Origin: [Mycobacterium] nativiensis
GTDB lineage: Bacteria; Actinomycetota; Actinomycetes; Mycobacteriales; Mycobacteriaceae
Length of the DNA stretch: 64,000 nucleotides
Assembly: GCF_020172685.1 (NCBI RefSeq)
Contig: NZ_CP083986.1
Coordinates: 887,877-951,876, forward strand
Direction of reading: 5' to 3'
Shown here: one piece after another, positions 1 through 11,338 of the stretch
Layout: every line of letters starts with the position of its first letter
Numbering within the stretch: position 1 is the first letter of the stretch
The notes under the pieces: generated by a model
The model's input: the letters and a program-made list of their open reading frames with translations, nothing else
What the model was told of the DNA's origin: nothing
The model's database searches: none
Position numbers and translations under genes: made by a program

Positions 1-611
1 ATCATCCGTGGGATCCGATGATCGACTACCAGATGATGAGCAGGTTCGTCCGTGGGTTCGCCTCGCTGATGCACGCCGACAAGCCGACCGTGGTCAAGAT
101 TCACGGTTATTGCGTGGCCGGCGGTACCGACATCGCGCTGCACGCCGACCAGGTGATCGCGGCCTCCGACGCCAAGATCGGTTACCCCCCGACCCGGGTG
201 TGGGGGATACCAGCGGCCGGGTTGTGGGCCCACCGGCTCGGCGACCAACGCGCCAAACGCCTACTGCTGACCGGAGATTGCATCAGCGGCACCCAGGCCG
301 CCGAATGGGGCCTGGCCATCGAGGCACCCGATCCGGCGGATCTCGACGAGCGCACCGAACGCCTGGTGGCCCGCATCGCCGCAATGCCGGTCAACCAGTT
401 GATCATGGCCAAGCTGGCGCTCAACACCGCGCTGCTGCAACAGGGTGTGGCCACCAGCACGATGGTCAGCACCGTCTTCGACGGGGTGGCGCGCCACACT
501 CCGGAGGGCCACGCGTTCGTCGCCGACGCGGTGACGCACGGGTTCCGTGACGCGGTGCGCCACCGAGACGAGCCGTTCGGCGACTACGGCCGAACCACTT
601 CCGGGGTCTAG
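1..611 (+). CDS. echA4: Enoyl-CoA hydratase/isomerase family protein (EchA4-type), 5' end missing
   Basis: This is the C-terminal 202 residues of a crotonase-fold protein whose start lies before the window; the first whole codon begins at base 3 and reads HPWDPMIDYQMM. The oxyanion-hole region reads CVAGGTDIALHADQVI, so the first catalytic Glu of hydratases is Asp here. The second is replaced in the segment IGYPPTRVWGIPAAG. Hydratase activity is therefore unsure, and another acyl-CoA reaction is possible. From memory the sequence closely resembles M. tuberculosis EchA4 (Rv0673), and the next genes follow the same order, which supports the name. Confidence 0.85.
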   Translation, partial: HPWDPMIDYQMMSRFVRGFASLMHADKPTVVKIHGYCVAGGTDIALHADQVIAASDAKIGYPPTRVWGIPAAGLWAHRLGDQRAKRLLLTGDCISGTQAAEWGLAIEAPDPADLDERTERLVARIAAMPVNQLIMAKLALNTALLQQGVATSTMVSTVFDGVARHTPEGHAFVADAVTHGFRDAVRHRDEPFGDYGRTTSGV

Positions 612-631
612 GCGGTCGACAGGTGCAGGGC

Positions 632-1357
632 ATGCAGACTCGGATGACGGCGAGATCCGTGGTGCTCTCGCTGCTGCTGGGTGCCCACCCCGCCTCGGCC
701 ACCCCGGCCGAACTGCTGCGGCTGACAGCGGGTATCGGGATCAAGGAAACCGCTATGCGGGTAGCGCTGACCCGGATGGTCGCGGCCGGGGATCTGATCC
801 GTTCCGCCGACGGGTACCGACTCTCCGAGCGTCTGCTGGATCGGCAGCGCCGGCAGGACGAGGCGTTGAGTCCACGGATGCGGCGTTGGGGCGGCGACTG
901 GCTGACGGTGGTGGTCACCAGCATCGGCAGTGACGCACGCACCAGGGCCGGACTGCGGGCCGGGCTGTCCGAGCGGCGTTTTGCCGAACTGCGCGAAGGG
1001 ATTTGGATGCGCCCGGACAACATCGACGTTGAACTGGGTGCTGATCTGGGCGCTCACACCCGGTTGCTGACCGCGCGCGACGAGAGTCCGGTCGAGCTGG
1101 CCGCCACGCTGTGGGATCTGACCGGATGGGCCGAGGCCGGCCACGGCCTGCTTGACGCGATGGCCGACGCCGTTGACGTACCCGGGCGATTCGCCGTCGC
1201 CGCGGCCATGGTCCGCCACCTGCGTAGCGACCCGGTCCTGCCGCCCGAACTGCTCCCGCCGAACTGGCCGGGCGAGTGGATCCGCAAGCGCTACGCGGAG
1301 TTTGCCGACGAAATGGCGTCGCGGCGCGATGCCGACCTCTCGGTGGAGGTGCCGTGA
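632..1357 (+). CDS. PaaX-like transcriptional regulator (Rv0674-type)
   Basis: A 241-residue protein resembling the PaaX family of repressors of phenylacetate-type CoA-thioester pathways. The N-terminal 60 residues (RSVVLSLLLGAHP to AAGDLIRSADGYRLS) look like a winged helix with the phrase KETAMRVALTRMVAAG, followed by a mostly helical effector domain. ATG at 632 is preferred because AGG lies 8 bases upstream; GTG at 623 and ATG at 644 are alternatives. It lies between two crotonase genes and its stop overlaps the next start (GTGA), so it is probably co-transcribed with them. An acyl-CoA effector is inferred from the family. Confidence 0.75.
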   Translation: MQTRMTARSVVLSLLLGAHPASATPAELLRLTAGIGIKETAMRVALTRMVAAGDLIRSADGYRLSERLLDRQRRQDEALSPRMRRWGGDWLTVVVTSIGSDARTRAGLRAGLSERRFAELREGIWMRPDNIDVELGADLGAHTRLLTARDESPVELAATLWDLTGWAEAGHGLLDAMADAVDVPGRFAVAAAMVRHLRSDPVLPPELLPPNWPGEWIRKRYAEFADEMASRRDADLSVEVP

Positions 1358-2118
1358 CCGATTCGGTGCGAGTGGAGAACAACGGCGCGGTGACCACGGT
1401 CATCCTGAACCGGCCGCAGGCGCGCAACGCCGTCGACGGGCCGACCGCCGCCAAGCTGCATCAGGCCTTCGCCGAATTCGACCGTGATGACACGGCGTCG
1501 GTGGCGGTGCTGTGGGGAGACAACGGAACCTTTTGTGCGGGAGCCGATCTCAAGGCGCTGGGTACCGCCGACGCGAATCAGACCCACCGCAGCGGGCCGG
1601 GGCCGATGGGCCCGACCCGGATGGTGCTGTCCAAGCCGGTGATCGCTGCGGTGAGCGGCTACGCGGTGGCCGGTGGACTCGAACTCGCGCTCTGGTGCGA
1701 CCTGCGGGTCGTCGAGGCCGACGCGGTGTTCGGGGTGTTCTGCCGGCGCTGGGGGGTACCGCTCATCGACGGCGGCACGGTGCGCCTGCCCCGACTGATC
1801 GGCCACAGCCGAGCCATGGACATGATCCTCACCGGCCGGGCGGTGGACGCCGAAGAGGCGTACGCGATCGGACTGGCCAACCGGCTGGTTCCTACCGGTG
1901 ACGCCCGCCGGGTCGCCGAGGAGTTGGCGGCCGAGCTCGCCGAGCTGCCCCAGGGCTGCCTGCGTTCGGATCGGATGTCGGCGCTGCGGCAGTGGGGAAT
2001 GAGCGAGGCCCACGCGATAGATCAGGAGTTCGTGAGCATCGAGCGGGTGGCCGACGAGGCCCTGCATGGCGCGGGCCGGTTCGCCGGCGGCGCCGGCCGG
2101 CACGGCGAGAAGGCCTGA
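1354..2118 (+). CDS. echA5: Enoyl-CoA hydratase/isomerase family protein (EchA5-type)
   Basis: A 254-residue crotonase-fold protein. The oxyanion-hole motif TFCAGADL is at about residues 59-66 and AGGLELALWCDL at 107-118. The first catalytic Glu (E110) is kept, but the position of the second holds Cys in FGVFCRRWGVPLIDGG, so it is not a standard two-Glu hydratase. The GTG start overlaps the previous stop. In M. tuberculosis EchA5 is followed by mmpL5/mmpS5, but here it is followed directly by the DUF3060 lipoprotein gene on the other strand. The name rests on order and remembered similarity. Confidence 0.8.
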   Translation: MTDSVRVENNGAVTTVILNRPQARNAVDGPTAAKLHQAFAEFDRDDTASVAVLWGDNGTFCAGADLKALGTADANQTHRSGPGPMGPTRMVLSKPVIAAVSGYAVAGGLELALWCDLRVVEADAVFGVFCRRWGVPLIDGGTVRLPRLIGHSRAMDMILTGRAVDAEEAYAIGLANRLVPTGDARRVAEELAAELAELPQGCLRSDRMSALRQWGMSEAHAIDQEFVSIERVADEALHGAGRFAGGAGRHGEKA

Positions 2119-2137
2119 TACCGGGGGCCTGCGGCGA

Positions 2138-2554
2138 TCAGCGCCGGTCGGTGATGGTGTTGCCCGACCCGCGATCATCCACCGTCGGGTCGCCGCTGCG
2201 GTAGATCACCGAGTTGTTGAGCCCGCTGACCGTCAGCGACTTGTCGACCCGGTCGAGGGTGATCCGGTTGTCGGCGCCGGGCACGGTCACCGTCTCGCAG
2301 CGGCCACGGACCGTCAATCGGTTGTTCGAGCCGGCCACGTTCAGCGATTTGCCGTCGACACAGCTCAGTTCGGAGGTCGTCCCGAACGACTCGTAGTTGA
2401 TCGTGTTGGCGAAGCGCCCGTCGTAGTGCTTCGAGATCCGGGCGGATTTGGTCGGCTGCTCCGACTCGCAGCCGGCCGACCCTACGGTGAGCGCCAGCAG
2501 CGCCACACCGGCTACCAGAATCGACCAGGGGTTACGGGTGTGCCCAGGGGTCAC
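2138..2554 (-). CDS. DUF3060 lipoprotein (Rv0679c-like)
   Basis: A 138-residue exported protein. It has a hydrophobic signal segment (residues 11-27) ending in a lipobox, VGSAGC, so Cys29 is probably lipidated and the protein anchored outside the membrane. The mature part is a run of short beta-strand repeats with Asn pairs (GSNNRLTV, GADNRITL, GLNNSVIY, GSGNTITD), the pattern of DUF3060 and right-handed beta-helix-like proteins. Its start overlaps the stop of the upstream homologous gene by ATGA, so the two are translated together. Function is unknown; the position matches Rv0679c of M. tuberculosis. Confidence 0.8.
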   Translation of the reverse strand: MTPGHTRNPWSILVAGVALLALTVGSAGCESEQPTKSARISKHYDGRFANTINYESFGTTSELSCVDGKSLNVAGSNNRLTVRGRCETVTVPGADNRITLDRVDKSLTVSGLNNSVIYRSGDPTVDDRGSGNTITDRR

Positions 2555-2916
2555 GCCGGTACGCGCGCCAGCCGGTTGGTCATCCCCAGCTCACGTCCAC
2601 GGTCGAACAGGAACGGGTCGCCGTTGTGGTAGTAGACGGTCTGGTCGTAGCCGTACACCGTGACGTCGTTGATGATGTGCTCGGCGATGACGGTGTTCTG
2701 CGAACCCTGCATGGTTACCGCCCAGCAGTCCCCGAAGGCGTGCACGGTGTTGTTGACCCCGTTGATGAACAGGGTGCCGCCCTGGCAGTCCAGGGTGCGC
2801 GTCTCATGCACGCCGTAGACGTGGGTGTCGCCGGGCGCGGCGTGTGCGCCCGGGGCGCCACCGGCCAGACCGGCCCCGAAGCACAGCAGCGCTGCACACA
2901 ATGCGGTCCACTTCAT
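2551..2916 (-). CDS. Secreted DUF3060-type protein (Rv0680c-like)
   Basis: A 121-residue protein with a Sec signal peptide (MKWTALCAALLCFGAGLAGG, cleavage probably after AHA) and no lipobox. The mature domain repeats the NNTV/QNTV strand pattern (GVNNTVHAF, GSQNTVIAE, YDQTVYYHNGDP), so it looks like a paralogue of the lipoprotein encoded just downstream. ATG 2916 was chosen over an upstream in-frame ATG because it begins directly with the signal peptide. Two Cys (LDCQGG, GDCWAV) may form a disulphide. No function is known to me. Confidence 0.78.
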   Translation of the reverse strand: MKWTALCAALLCFGAGLAGGAPGAHAAPGDTHVYGVHETRTLDCQGGTLFINGVNNTVHAFGDCWAVTMQGSQNTVIAEHIINDVTVYGYDQTVYYHNGDPFLFDRGRELGMTNRLARVPA

Positions 2917-3073
2917 CTCGCGGGCCCCTCTCGCCGGACGCAACTCGGCCAAAGCTTACGTCGCGGCCGCTGGGCCGTACCCGGGTTCCCCCACTTATTC
3001 GTGGATTAGAGTTCGTTGCTGATCTCAAGTCCGTTTCCTCATCCGGCCCGCACGATTGAAAAGGGCGTACGCC

Positions 3074-3703
3074 ATGTCAGCTCGACCAGACCCGCCGGCG
3101 GCGGGCGGGCGGTCGCGTGCCAACGGAAAATCGGGGGCGCGCCCGGTCAAGCTGAGCCGCGACGTGATCGTCAACGCCGCCCTGAACTTCCTGGACCGCG
3201 AGGGCTGGGACGCCCTGACCATCAACGCGCTGGCCACCCAGTTGGGCACCAAGGGGCCGTCGCTGTACAACCATGTGCAAAGCCTCAATGACCTGCGCCG
3301 CGCGATGCGGATGCGGGTCATCGACGACATCCTCGAGATGCTGACCCAGGTCGGCAAGGGCCGCACCGGCGACGACGCGGTGCTGGTGATGGCCGGCGCC
3401 TACCGCAGTTACGCCCACCACCACCCGGGCCGCTACTCGGCCTTCACCCGGATGCCGCTGGGCGGCGACGACCCCGAGTACACCGCCGCGGCCACCCGCG
3501 CCGCCGCCCCGGTTATCGAGGTGTTGATGTCCTACGGGCTCGAAGGGGAGCGGGCATTTCACGCCGCGCTGGAGTTCTGGGCGGCCATGCACGGTTTTGT
3601 GCTGTTGGAGATGACCGGGGTGATGGACGACGTCGACACCGAGGCGGTATTCGCCGACATGGTGCGCCGGTTGGCCTCGGCGATGGACGGTCGCGTCGGT
3701 TGA
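3074..3703 (+). CDS. TetR-family regulator (Rv0681-like)
   Basis: A 209-residue TetR regulator. The helix-turn-helix lies near residues 28-72 (LSRDVIVNAALNFLDREG, INALATQLGTKGPSLYNHV) and the C-terminal ligand domain has the pattern of the WHG-type TetR class (HHHPGRYSAFTRMP, FWAAMHGFVLLEM). ATG 3074 has GGG about 8 bases upstream; an in-frame TTG at 3056 is possible. It lies upstream of the ribosomal operon in the same direction, as in M. tuberculosis. The target and effector are not visible. Confidence 0.82.
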   Translation: MSARPDPPAAGGRSRANGKSGARPVKLSRDVIVNAALNFLDREGWDALTINALATQLGTKGPSLYNHVQSLNDLRRAMRMRVIDDILEMLTQVGKGRTGDDAVLVMAGAYRSYAHHHPGRYSAFTRMPLGGDDPEYTAAATRAAAPVIEVLMSYGLEGERAFHAALEFWAAMHGFVLLEMTGVMDDVDTEAVFADMVRRLASAMDGRVG

Positions 3704-3748
3704 CCGCGGGGGGACCGGAGGCGACGCAGGGGATGCAGGGGACGCGCT

Positions 3749-3778
3749 TTGACCTGCCGGAGTGCCGACGGGTAATGT
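3749..3778 (+). promoter_or_regulatory. Probable SigA promoter of the rpsL operon
   Basis: TTGACC (3749-3754) and TAATGT (3773-3778) are separated by 18 bases, a good match to the housekeeping -35 and TAnnnT -10 elements. The predicted start near 3785 leaves a leader of about 180 bases before rpsL. That leader contains a small perfect hairpin, GCGGA-GAAA-TCCGC, at 3858-3871. Confidence 0.6.
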
Positions 3779-3965
3779 GGTAGCTCGTGCCTGGCCACTG
3801 AGGCGCGTTTGGAGACATAACGCGCGCGCCTGGCCTAATTCGCATGTCCATTATGCAGCGGAGAAATCCGCAGCGGCCCATGCGACACGCCCGACCGCGG
3901 GGTAGCGGTGGGGCACAGACTGCAGGATTTAAAGAGTTTTGAACAGCGATACAGGAAGCCGGTAG

Positions 3966-4340
3966 ATGCCAACCATTCAGCAGCTGGTCCGTAAGGGCCG
4001 CCGCGACAAGGTCGCCAAGGTCAAGACCGCGGCCCTCAAGGGCAGCCCGCAGCGTCGGGGCGTGTGCACCCGCGTGTACACCACCACCCCGAAGAAGCCG
4101 AACTCGGCTCTTCGTAAGGTGGCGCGCGTCAAGCTGACCAGTCAGGTCGAGGTGACCGCCTACATCCCGGGCGAGGGCCACAACCTGCAGGAGCACTCGA
4201 TGGTGCTCGTGCGTGGCGGGCGGGTGAAGGACCTTCCTGGTGTGCGCTACAAGATCATCCGCGGCTCGCTGGACACCCAGGGAGTCAAGAACCGCAAGCA
4301 GGCCCGCAGCCGCTACGGCGCGAAGAAGGAGAAGAGCTGA
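3966..4340 (+). CDS. rpsL: 30S ribosomal protein S12
   Basis: 124 residues, full length for S12. It opens [15 protein letters not shown] and contains the decoding-centre segment [18 protein letters not shown] and the [11 protein letters not shown] segment; substitutions in these two segments give streptomycin resistance. The two lysines usually altered (in TPKKPN and near [11 protein letters not shown]) have the wild-type form. First gene of the str operon; its TGA overlaps the ATG of rpsG. It acts in the decoding centre of the small subunit. Confidence 0.98.
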
Positions 4341-4810
4341 TGCCGCGCAAGGGTCCCGCTCCCAAGCGTCCGCTGGTTTCCGACCCGGTCTACGGGTCGC
4401 AGCTGGTCACCCAGCTGGTCAACAAGATCCTGATGGACGGCAAGAAGTCGCTGGCCGAACGCATCGTCTACGGTGCGCTCGAGCAGGCTCGTGATAAGAC
4501 CGGCACCGACCCCGTCGTGACGCTCAAGCGCGCGCTGGACAACGTCAAGCCGGCCCTGGAGGTCCGTAGCCGCCGCGTCGGTGGCGCCACCTACCAGGTG
4601 CCTGTCGAGGTGCGCCCGGAGCGCTCGACCACGTTGGCGCTGCGCTGGCTGGTCAGCTTCTCGAAGGCGCGCCGGGAGAAGACCATGATCGAGCGGCTGG
4701 CCAACGAGATCCTCGACGCCAGCAACGGCCTGGGGGCCGCCGTCAAGCGGCGCGAGGACACCCACAAGATGGCCGAGGCGAACCGGGCCTTCGCGCACTA
4801 CCGTTGGTGA
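4340..4810 (+). CDS. rpsG: 30S ribosomal protein S7
   Basis: 156 residues, the normal size. It begins [20 protein letters not shown] and has the S7 core ([34 protein letters not shown]). S7 nucleates assembly of the 30S head by binding the 3' domain of 16S rRNA. It overlaps rpsL by one base at TGATG and lies 83 bases before fusA, in the conserved str operon order. Confidence 0.98.
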   Translation: MPRKGPAPKRPLVSDPVYGSQLVTQLVNKILMDGKKSLAERIVYGALEQARDKTGTDPVVTLKRALDNVKPALEVRSRRVGGATYQVPVEVRPERSTTLALRWLVSFSKARREKTMIERLANEILDASNGLGAAVKRREDTHKMAEANRAFAHYRW

Positions 4811-4893
4811 GGCGGGCCCGGCGCTCCAGTTGATGGAGCCGGCCCGGCGACGATAAAGCAATTCAGTTACCGAAAAGAGTTGGGAAGACTGCT

Positions 4894-6996
4894 GTGGCAC
4901 AGGACGTGCTCACCGACCTGAACAAGGTCCGCAACATCGGCATCATGGCGCACATCGATGCCGGTAAGACGACGACGACCGAGCGGATCCTGTACTACAC
5001 CGGTGTCAACTACAAGATCGGTGAGACGCACGACGGTGCCTCCACCACCGACTGGATGGAGCAGGAGCAGGAGCGCGGCATCACCATCACCTCTGCCGCG
5101 GTGACCTGTTTCTGGAACAACAACCAGATCAACATCATCGACACCCCGGGCCACGTCGACTTCACCGTCGAGGTGGAGCGCAGCCTTCGCGTCCTCGATG
5201 GCGCCGTCGCCGTCTTCGACGGCAAGGAGGGCGTCGAGCCGCAGTCCGAGCAGGTGTGGCGTCAGGCCGACAAGTACGACGTGCCGCGGATCTGCTTCGT
5301 CAACAAGATGGACAAGCTGGGCGCGGACTTCTACTTCACCGTGCGCACCATCGAGGAGCGCCTCGGCGCGCGTCCGCTGGTGATCCAGCTGCCGATCGGG
5401 TCGGAGAACGACTTCGAGGGCATCGTCGACCTGGTCGAGATGAAGGCCAAGGTCTGGCGCGGTGAGACCAAGCTCGGTGAGACCTACGAGACCGTCGAGA
5501 TCCCGGCTGAGCTGGCCGACAAAGTCGAGGAGTACCGGACCGCGCTGCTGGAGACCGTCGCCGAGTCCGACGAGGCGCTGCTGGAGAAGTACTTCGGTGG
5601 CGAGGAGCTCTCGGTCGAGGAGATCAAGCGCGGCATCCGCAAGCTGACCGTCAACTCCGAGCTCTACCCGGTGCTGTGTGGCAGCGCCTTCAAGAACAAG
5701 GGTGTCCAGCCGATGCTGGACGCGGTGATCGACTACCTGCCCTCGCCGCTGGACGTCGAGTCGGTGCAGGGCCACGTGCCCGGCAAGGAAGACGAGATCA
5801 TCAGCCGCAAGCCCAGCATCGACGAGCCGTTCTCGGCGCTGGCGTTCAAGATCGCGGTGCACCCGTTCTTCGGCAAGCTGACCTACGTGCGGGTGTACTC
5901 CGGCAAGGTGGAGTCCGGCACGCAGGTGGTCAACTCGACCAAGGGCAAGAAGGAGCGGCTCGGCAAGCTGTTCCAGATGCACTCCAACAAGGAGAACCCG
6001 GTCGATTCGGCATCGGCGGGCCACATCTACGCGATGATCGGCCTGAAGGACACCACCACCGGCGACACGCTCTGCGACCCGAACAACCAGATCGTGCTGG
6101 AGTCGATGACGTTCCCGGCTCCGGTCATCGAGGTGGCGATCGAGCCCAAGACCAAGAGCGACCAGGAGAAGCTGGGTCTGGCGATCCAGAAGCTGGCCGA
6201 AGAGGACCCGACCTTCAAGGTGCACCTGGACCAGGAGACCGGCCAGACCGTCATCGGCGGTATGGGCGAGCTGCACCTGGACATCCTGGTGGACCGCATG
6301 CGCCGCGAGTTCAAGGTCGAGGCCAACGTCGGTAAGCCGCAGGTCGCCTACAAGGAGACCATCAAGCGCACGGTGGACAAGGTCGAGTACACCCACAAGA
6401 AGCAGACCGGTGGCTCGGGTCAGTTCGCGAAGGTCCTCATCTCCATCGAGCCGTTCACCGGCGAAGACGGTGCGACCTACGAGTTTGAGAACAAGGTCAC
6501 CGGCGGTCGCGTTCCCCGCGAGTACATCCCCGCGGTCGACGCCGGTGCCCAGGACGCCATGCAGTACGGCGTGCTGGCCGGGTACCCGCTGGTCAACATC
6601 AAGGTCACCCTGCTCGACGGTCAGTACCACGACGTGGACTCCTCCGAGATGGCCTTCAAGGTGGCCGGCTCGCAGGCGCTGAAGAAGGCTGCCGCAGCGG
6701 CGCAGCCGGTGATCCTGGAACCGATCATGGCCGTCGAGGTCACCACGCCCGAGGACTACATGGGTGATGTGATCGGCGACCTGAACTCCCGCCGTGGTCA
6801 GATCCAGGCCATGGAGGAGCGCAGCGGTGCGCGCGTCGTCAAGGCGCAGGTGCCGCTGTCGGAGATGTTCGGCTACGTCGGAGACCTCCGGTCGAAGACC
6901 CAGGGTCGGGCGAACTACTCCATGGTCTTCGACTCCTACGCCGAAGTGCCGGCGCAGGTGGCCAAGGAGATCATCGCCAAGGCAACGGGCGAATAG
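4894..6996 (+). CDS. fusA: Elongation factor G
   Basis: 700 residues, full length, with a GTG start. GTPase motifs are intact: [15 protein letters not shown] (P-loop), [10 protein letters not shown] (switch I), DTPGHVDF (G3) and NKMDKLGAD (G4). Domains II-V follow, with [10 protein letters not shown] and [18 protein letters not shown] drives translocation and, with RRF, ribosome recycling. It is the fusidic-acid target and no unusual residue is obvious. Third gene of the str operon. Confidence 0.98.
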   Translation: MAQDVLTDLNKVRNIGIMAHIDAGKTTTTERILYYTGVNYKIGETHDGASTTDWMEQEQERGITITSAAVTCFWNNNQINIIDTPGHVDFTVEVERSLRVLDGAVAVFDGKEGVEPQSEQVWRQADKYDVPRICFVNKMDKLGADFYFTVRTIEERLGARPLVIQLPIGSENDFEGIVDLVEMKAKVWRGETKLGETYETVEIPAELADKVEEYRTALLETVAESDEALLEKYFGGEELSVEEIKRGIRKLTVNSELYPVLCGSAFKNKGVQPMLDAVIDYLPSPLDVESVQGHVPGKEDEIISRKPSIDEPFSALAFKIAVHPFFGKLTYVRVYSGKVESGTQVVNSTKGKKERLGKLFQMHSNKENPVDSASAGHIYAMIGLKDTTTGDTLCDPNNQIVLESMTFPAPVIEVAIEPKTKSDQEKLGLAIQKLAEEDPTFKVHLDQETGQTVIGGMGELHLDILVDRMRREFKVEANVGKPQVAYKETIKRTVDKVEYTHKKQTGGSGQFAKVLISIEPFTGEDGATYEFENKVTGGRVPREYIPAVDAGAQDAMQYGVLAGYPLVNIKVTLLDGQYHDVDSSEMAFKVAGSQALKKAAAAAQPVILEPIMAVEVTTPEDYMGDVIGDLNSRRGQIQAMEERSGARVVKAQVPLSEMFGYVGDLRSKTQGRANYSMVFDSYAEVPAQVAKEIIAKATGE

Positions 6997-7086
6997 GCAC
7001 CGCCCGCCCGTGCCGCTACGGTGGCACAAACTGAAAACATCAAACCTGCTGTAACCCAGCACCAACAAGTCCAGGGAGGACAAGAA

Positions 7087-8277
<1,191 letters not shown>

Positions 8278-8301
8278 GTAGTACCTTCTCTGCGCGAGCA
8301 G

Positions 8302-8325
8302 TCCCCCGCAAGCGGGAGGTGCCCC
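8302..8325 (+). repeat. Small GC-rich hairpin inserted in the tuf terminator region
   Basis: The segment CCCCCGCAAGCGGGAGGTG lies between the outer and inner arms of the terminator and forms its own stem (CCCGC-AA-GCGGG). It resembles small GC-rich repeats I remember from mycobacterial intergenic regions. Calling it a repeat is an inference. Confidence 0.4.
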
Positions 8326-8329
8326 AGCG

Positions 8330-8363
8330 AAAGCCCCCTTTCCCACGTGGAAAGGGGGCTTTT
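8330..8363 (+). terminator. Rho-independent-type terminator after tuf
   Basis: A perfect 14-bp stem (8330-8343 with 8349-8362) around loop CACGT, reading AAAGCCCCCTTTCC and its complement, ends in TTTT. An outer pair, GCGAGCAG (8294-8301) and CTGCTCGC (8368-8375), could extend the stem, but a GC-rich hairpin segment interrupts the left side. Confidence 0.8.
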
Positions 8364-8407
8364 GCGTCTGCTCGCCGTGGCGACCGACCGGCGATATTCT
8401 GTCGCAC

Positions 8408-9211
8408 ATGTTGTGGCGTTACGTGAAGGCCCAGGTCATGGTGCTGGGATTCGGCGGCCTGGTCGGACCCATCTTCCTCGGCGTCTATTTCGCAGTGGGC
8501 CCGCAGGCGGAACTGAAGTGGATGTTCTACACCGGGCTGTTGATCACTTTTCTCGACGTCTTGGCCGCGCTGTGGTTGACCGATTACGGCGCGAAGTCGG
8601 CAGCCAAGAACCAGTTCCTCGAGCAGCAGGGCGTGCTGGCCCTCGCGCAGGTGGTCGGCATTCACGAGACCGGCACCCGGATCAACGACCAACCGCTGGT
8701 CAAACTCGACCTGCACATCGAGGGAGCCGGGCTGGCGCCGTTCGACACCCAGGACCGGGTGATCGCCTCGGTGACCCGGATGCCGCTGATCTCCGGACGC
8801 AAGCTGGCCGTCCTGGTCGACCCCGGCACCAACAGCCACCAAATCGATTGGCAGCGCAGCGCTCTGCTGAGCGGTACGGTGCCCGCCCAGTTCACCCTCG
8901 CCGAGGACAGTGCGACCTACGACCTGGCGGGCCAATCCGGCCCGCTGATGGAGATCTTCCAGATCCTGCGGGCCAACGGCATACCGGTGCAGGGCGCCAT
9001 CGACATCCGGTCCAATCCGGTGGTGCGCCAGCAGGTGGCCGCCGTGGTCAGGCGGGCCGCCGAGCAGCATGCGGGCGCGGCGGGTCACGATGCCCCGGAG
9101 CAGCGGTCGGCGGGCGAGCGCCTGCAGGAATTGGAGGCCCTGCGCAGATCGGGTGCGGTGACCGACGAGGAGTACGCGCAGAAACGCCAGCAGATCATCG
9201 CTGATCTGTGA
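8408..9211 (+). CDS. Membrane protein with C-terminal SHOCT domain (Rv0686-like)
   Basis: 267 residues. Two membrane helices lie at the N-terminus (about residues 9-31 and 38-58). A soluble middle domain of about 140 residues follows, then a C-terminal SHOCT motif (GERLQELEALRRSGAVTDEE). SHOCT segments are short oligomerisation or adaptor modules near protein ends. The order after tuf matches Rv0686 of M. tuberculosis. A function cannot be read from the sequence. Confidence 0.8.
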   Translation: MLWRYVKAQVMVLGFGGLVGPIFLGVYFAVGPQAELKWMFYTGLLITFLDVLAALWLTDYGAKSAAKNQFLEQQGVLALAQVVGIHETGTRINDQPLVKLDLHIEGAGLAPFDTQDRVIASVTRMPLISGRKLAVLVDPGTNSHQIDWQRSALLSGTVPAQFTLAEDSATYDLAGQSGPLMEIFQILRANGIPVQGAIDIRSNPVVRQQVAAVVRRAAEQHAGAAGHDAPEQRSAGERLQELEALRRSGAVTDEEYAQKRQQIIADL

Positions 9212-9225
9212 AGGTTTCCCGGCAG

Positions 9226-9239
9226 TAGAACACGTTCCA
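9226..9239. promoter_or_regulatory. Candidate KstR box
   Basis: TAGAACACGTTCCA fits the remembered KstR consensus TnnAACnnGTTnnA at every fixed position. It lies 24 bases before the start of the mycofactocin-type SDR gene, where a repressor could act. KstR is the cholesterol-responsive TetR repressor of mycobacteria and is not encoded in this window. Confidence 0.5.
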
Positions 9240-9253
9240 GTTTCAGCTGCTAG

Positions 9254-10093
<840 letters not shown>

Positions 10094-10102
10094 CACGCCG
10101 CC

Positions 10103-11338
10103 TCAGCGTGGTGCCGCCTCGTCCAGCGCCTCGGCGAACCGGTCGATGGCCCAATCGATCTCGCCCGCGGTGATCACCAGTGGGGGAGCGAACCGCAACG
10201 TCGACCCGCGGGTGTCCTTGATCAGCACGCCCTTGCCTGCCATCTGCAGGCTGAGCTGCCGGCCCGTGCCGAATCGGGGGTCGACGTCGACGCCGGCCCA
10301 CAGTCCGCGGCCGCGTACCGCCGACACGCCGCGCCCGATCAGCGCCGTCAGCCGCTGATGCATCCGGCGGCCGAGATCAGCGGACCGGGCCTGAAACTCA
10401 CCGGTTGCCACCATGTCCACCACGACGGTGCCGACAGCGCACGCGAGCGCGTTGCCGCCGAAGGTGGAGCCGTGTTCCCCGGGGTGTAGCACCGCCATCA
10501 CCGAGGCATCGGCGACCACCGCCGACAGCGGGACCACTCCGCCGCCGAGTGCCTTGCCCAGCAGGTAGACGTCCGGGCGCACCGCCCAGTGATCGCAGGC
10601 GAACGTGCGCCCGGTGCGTGCCAGCCCGGACTGAATCTCGTCAGCGATCAGTAGTGCGTTGCGCTCGGAGCAGATCCGGCGCACCCGGGGCAGGTAGTCG
10701 TCCGGCGGCACGATCACCCCGGCCTCGCCCTGGATGGGTTCCAGCAGCACCGCCACGGTGTGCTGATCGACCGCGGCCGCCAGCGCGGCGGCGTCACCGA
10801 ACGGTACCGCTCGAAACCCCGGGGTATAGGGGCCGAACCCGCGGCGCGTCAACGGATCCGAGGAGAAGCTGACGATGCTGATCGTGCGGCCGTGGAAGTT
10901 GTTCTCGGCCACCACGATGTTGGCCCGATCGTTGGGGACGCCCTTGACCTCGGCACCCCATTTTCGGGCCAGCTTGATGCCGCTTTCCACCGCTTCGGCT
11001 CCGCTGTTCATCGGCAGCACCATCTGCTTGCCGCACAACTTGGCCAGTGCGGCACAGAACGGTCCGAGCCGGTGATCGTGGCAGGCCCGACTGACCAGGG
11101 TCAGCGCATCGAGTTGGGCGTGTGCGGCGGCGATGATCCGCGGGTGGCGGTGACCGAAGTTCAGGGCCGAGTAGGCCGACAGGAAATCCAGGTAGTGGTT
11201 GCCGTCGACGTCGGTGATCCACACCCCTTCCGCGCCGGCGGCGACGATCGGCAGCGGCGCGTAATTGTGTGCGACGCAACGTCGATCGAGCGCGATCGCG
11301 GCCGGGGTGCGCCCGTCGGTGGCGGGCAGCGCGGTCAT
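10103..11338 (-). CDS. rocD: Ornithine aminotransferase
   Basis: 411 residues, a class III PLP aminotransferase. The N-terminal block (HNYAPLPIVAAGAEG, DVDGNHYLDFLSAYSALNFGH) and MNSGAEAVESGIKLARKWG are characteristic of ornithine aminotransferase. The PLP lysine is in LLGKALGGGVVPLSAV and DEIQSGLARTG precedes it. It converts ornithine and 2-oxoglutarate to glutamate semialdehyde and glutamate. ATG 11338 overlaps the stop of the amidinohydrolase gene by ATGA, so both are translated as one unit. The same pair exists in M. tuberculosis (Rv2323c-rocD1) at another locus. Confidence 0.9.
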   Translation of the reverse strand: MTALPATDGRTPAAIALDRRCVAHNYAPLPIVAAGAEGVWITDVDGNHYLDFLSAYSALNFGHRHPRIIAAAHAQLDALTLVSRACHDHRLGPFCAALAKLCGKQMVLPMNSGAEAVESGIKLARKWGAEVKGVPNDRANIVVAENNFHGRTISIVSFSSDPLTRRGFGPYTPGFRAVPFGDAAALAAAVDQHTVAVLLEPIQGEAGVIVPPDDYLPRVRRICSERNALLIADEIQSGLARTGRTFACDHWAVRPDVYLLGKALGGGVVPLSAVVADASVMAVLHPGEHGSTFGGNALACAVGTVVVDMVATGEFQARSADLGRRMHQRLTALIGRGVSAVRGRGLWAGVDVDPRFGTGRQLSLQMAGKGVLIKDTRGSTLRFAPPLVITAGEIDWAIDRFAEALDEAAPR

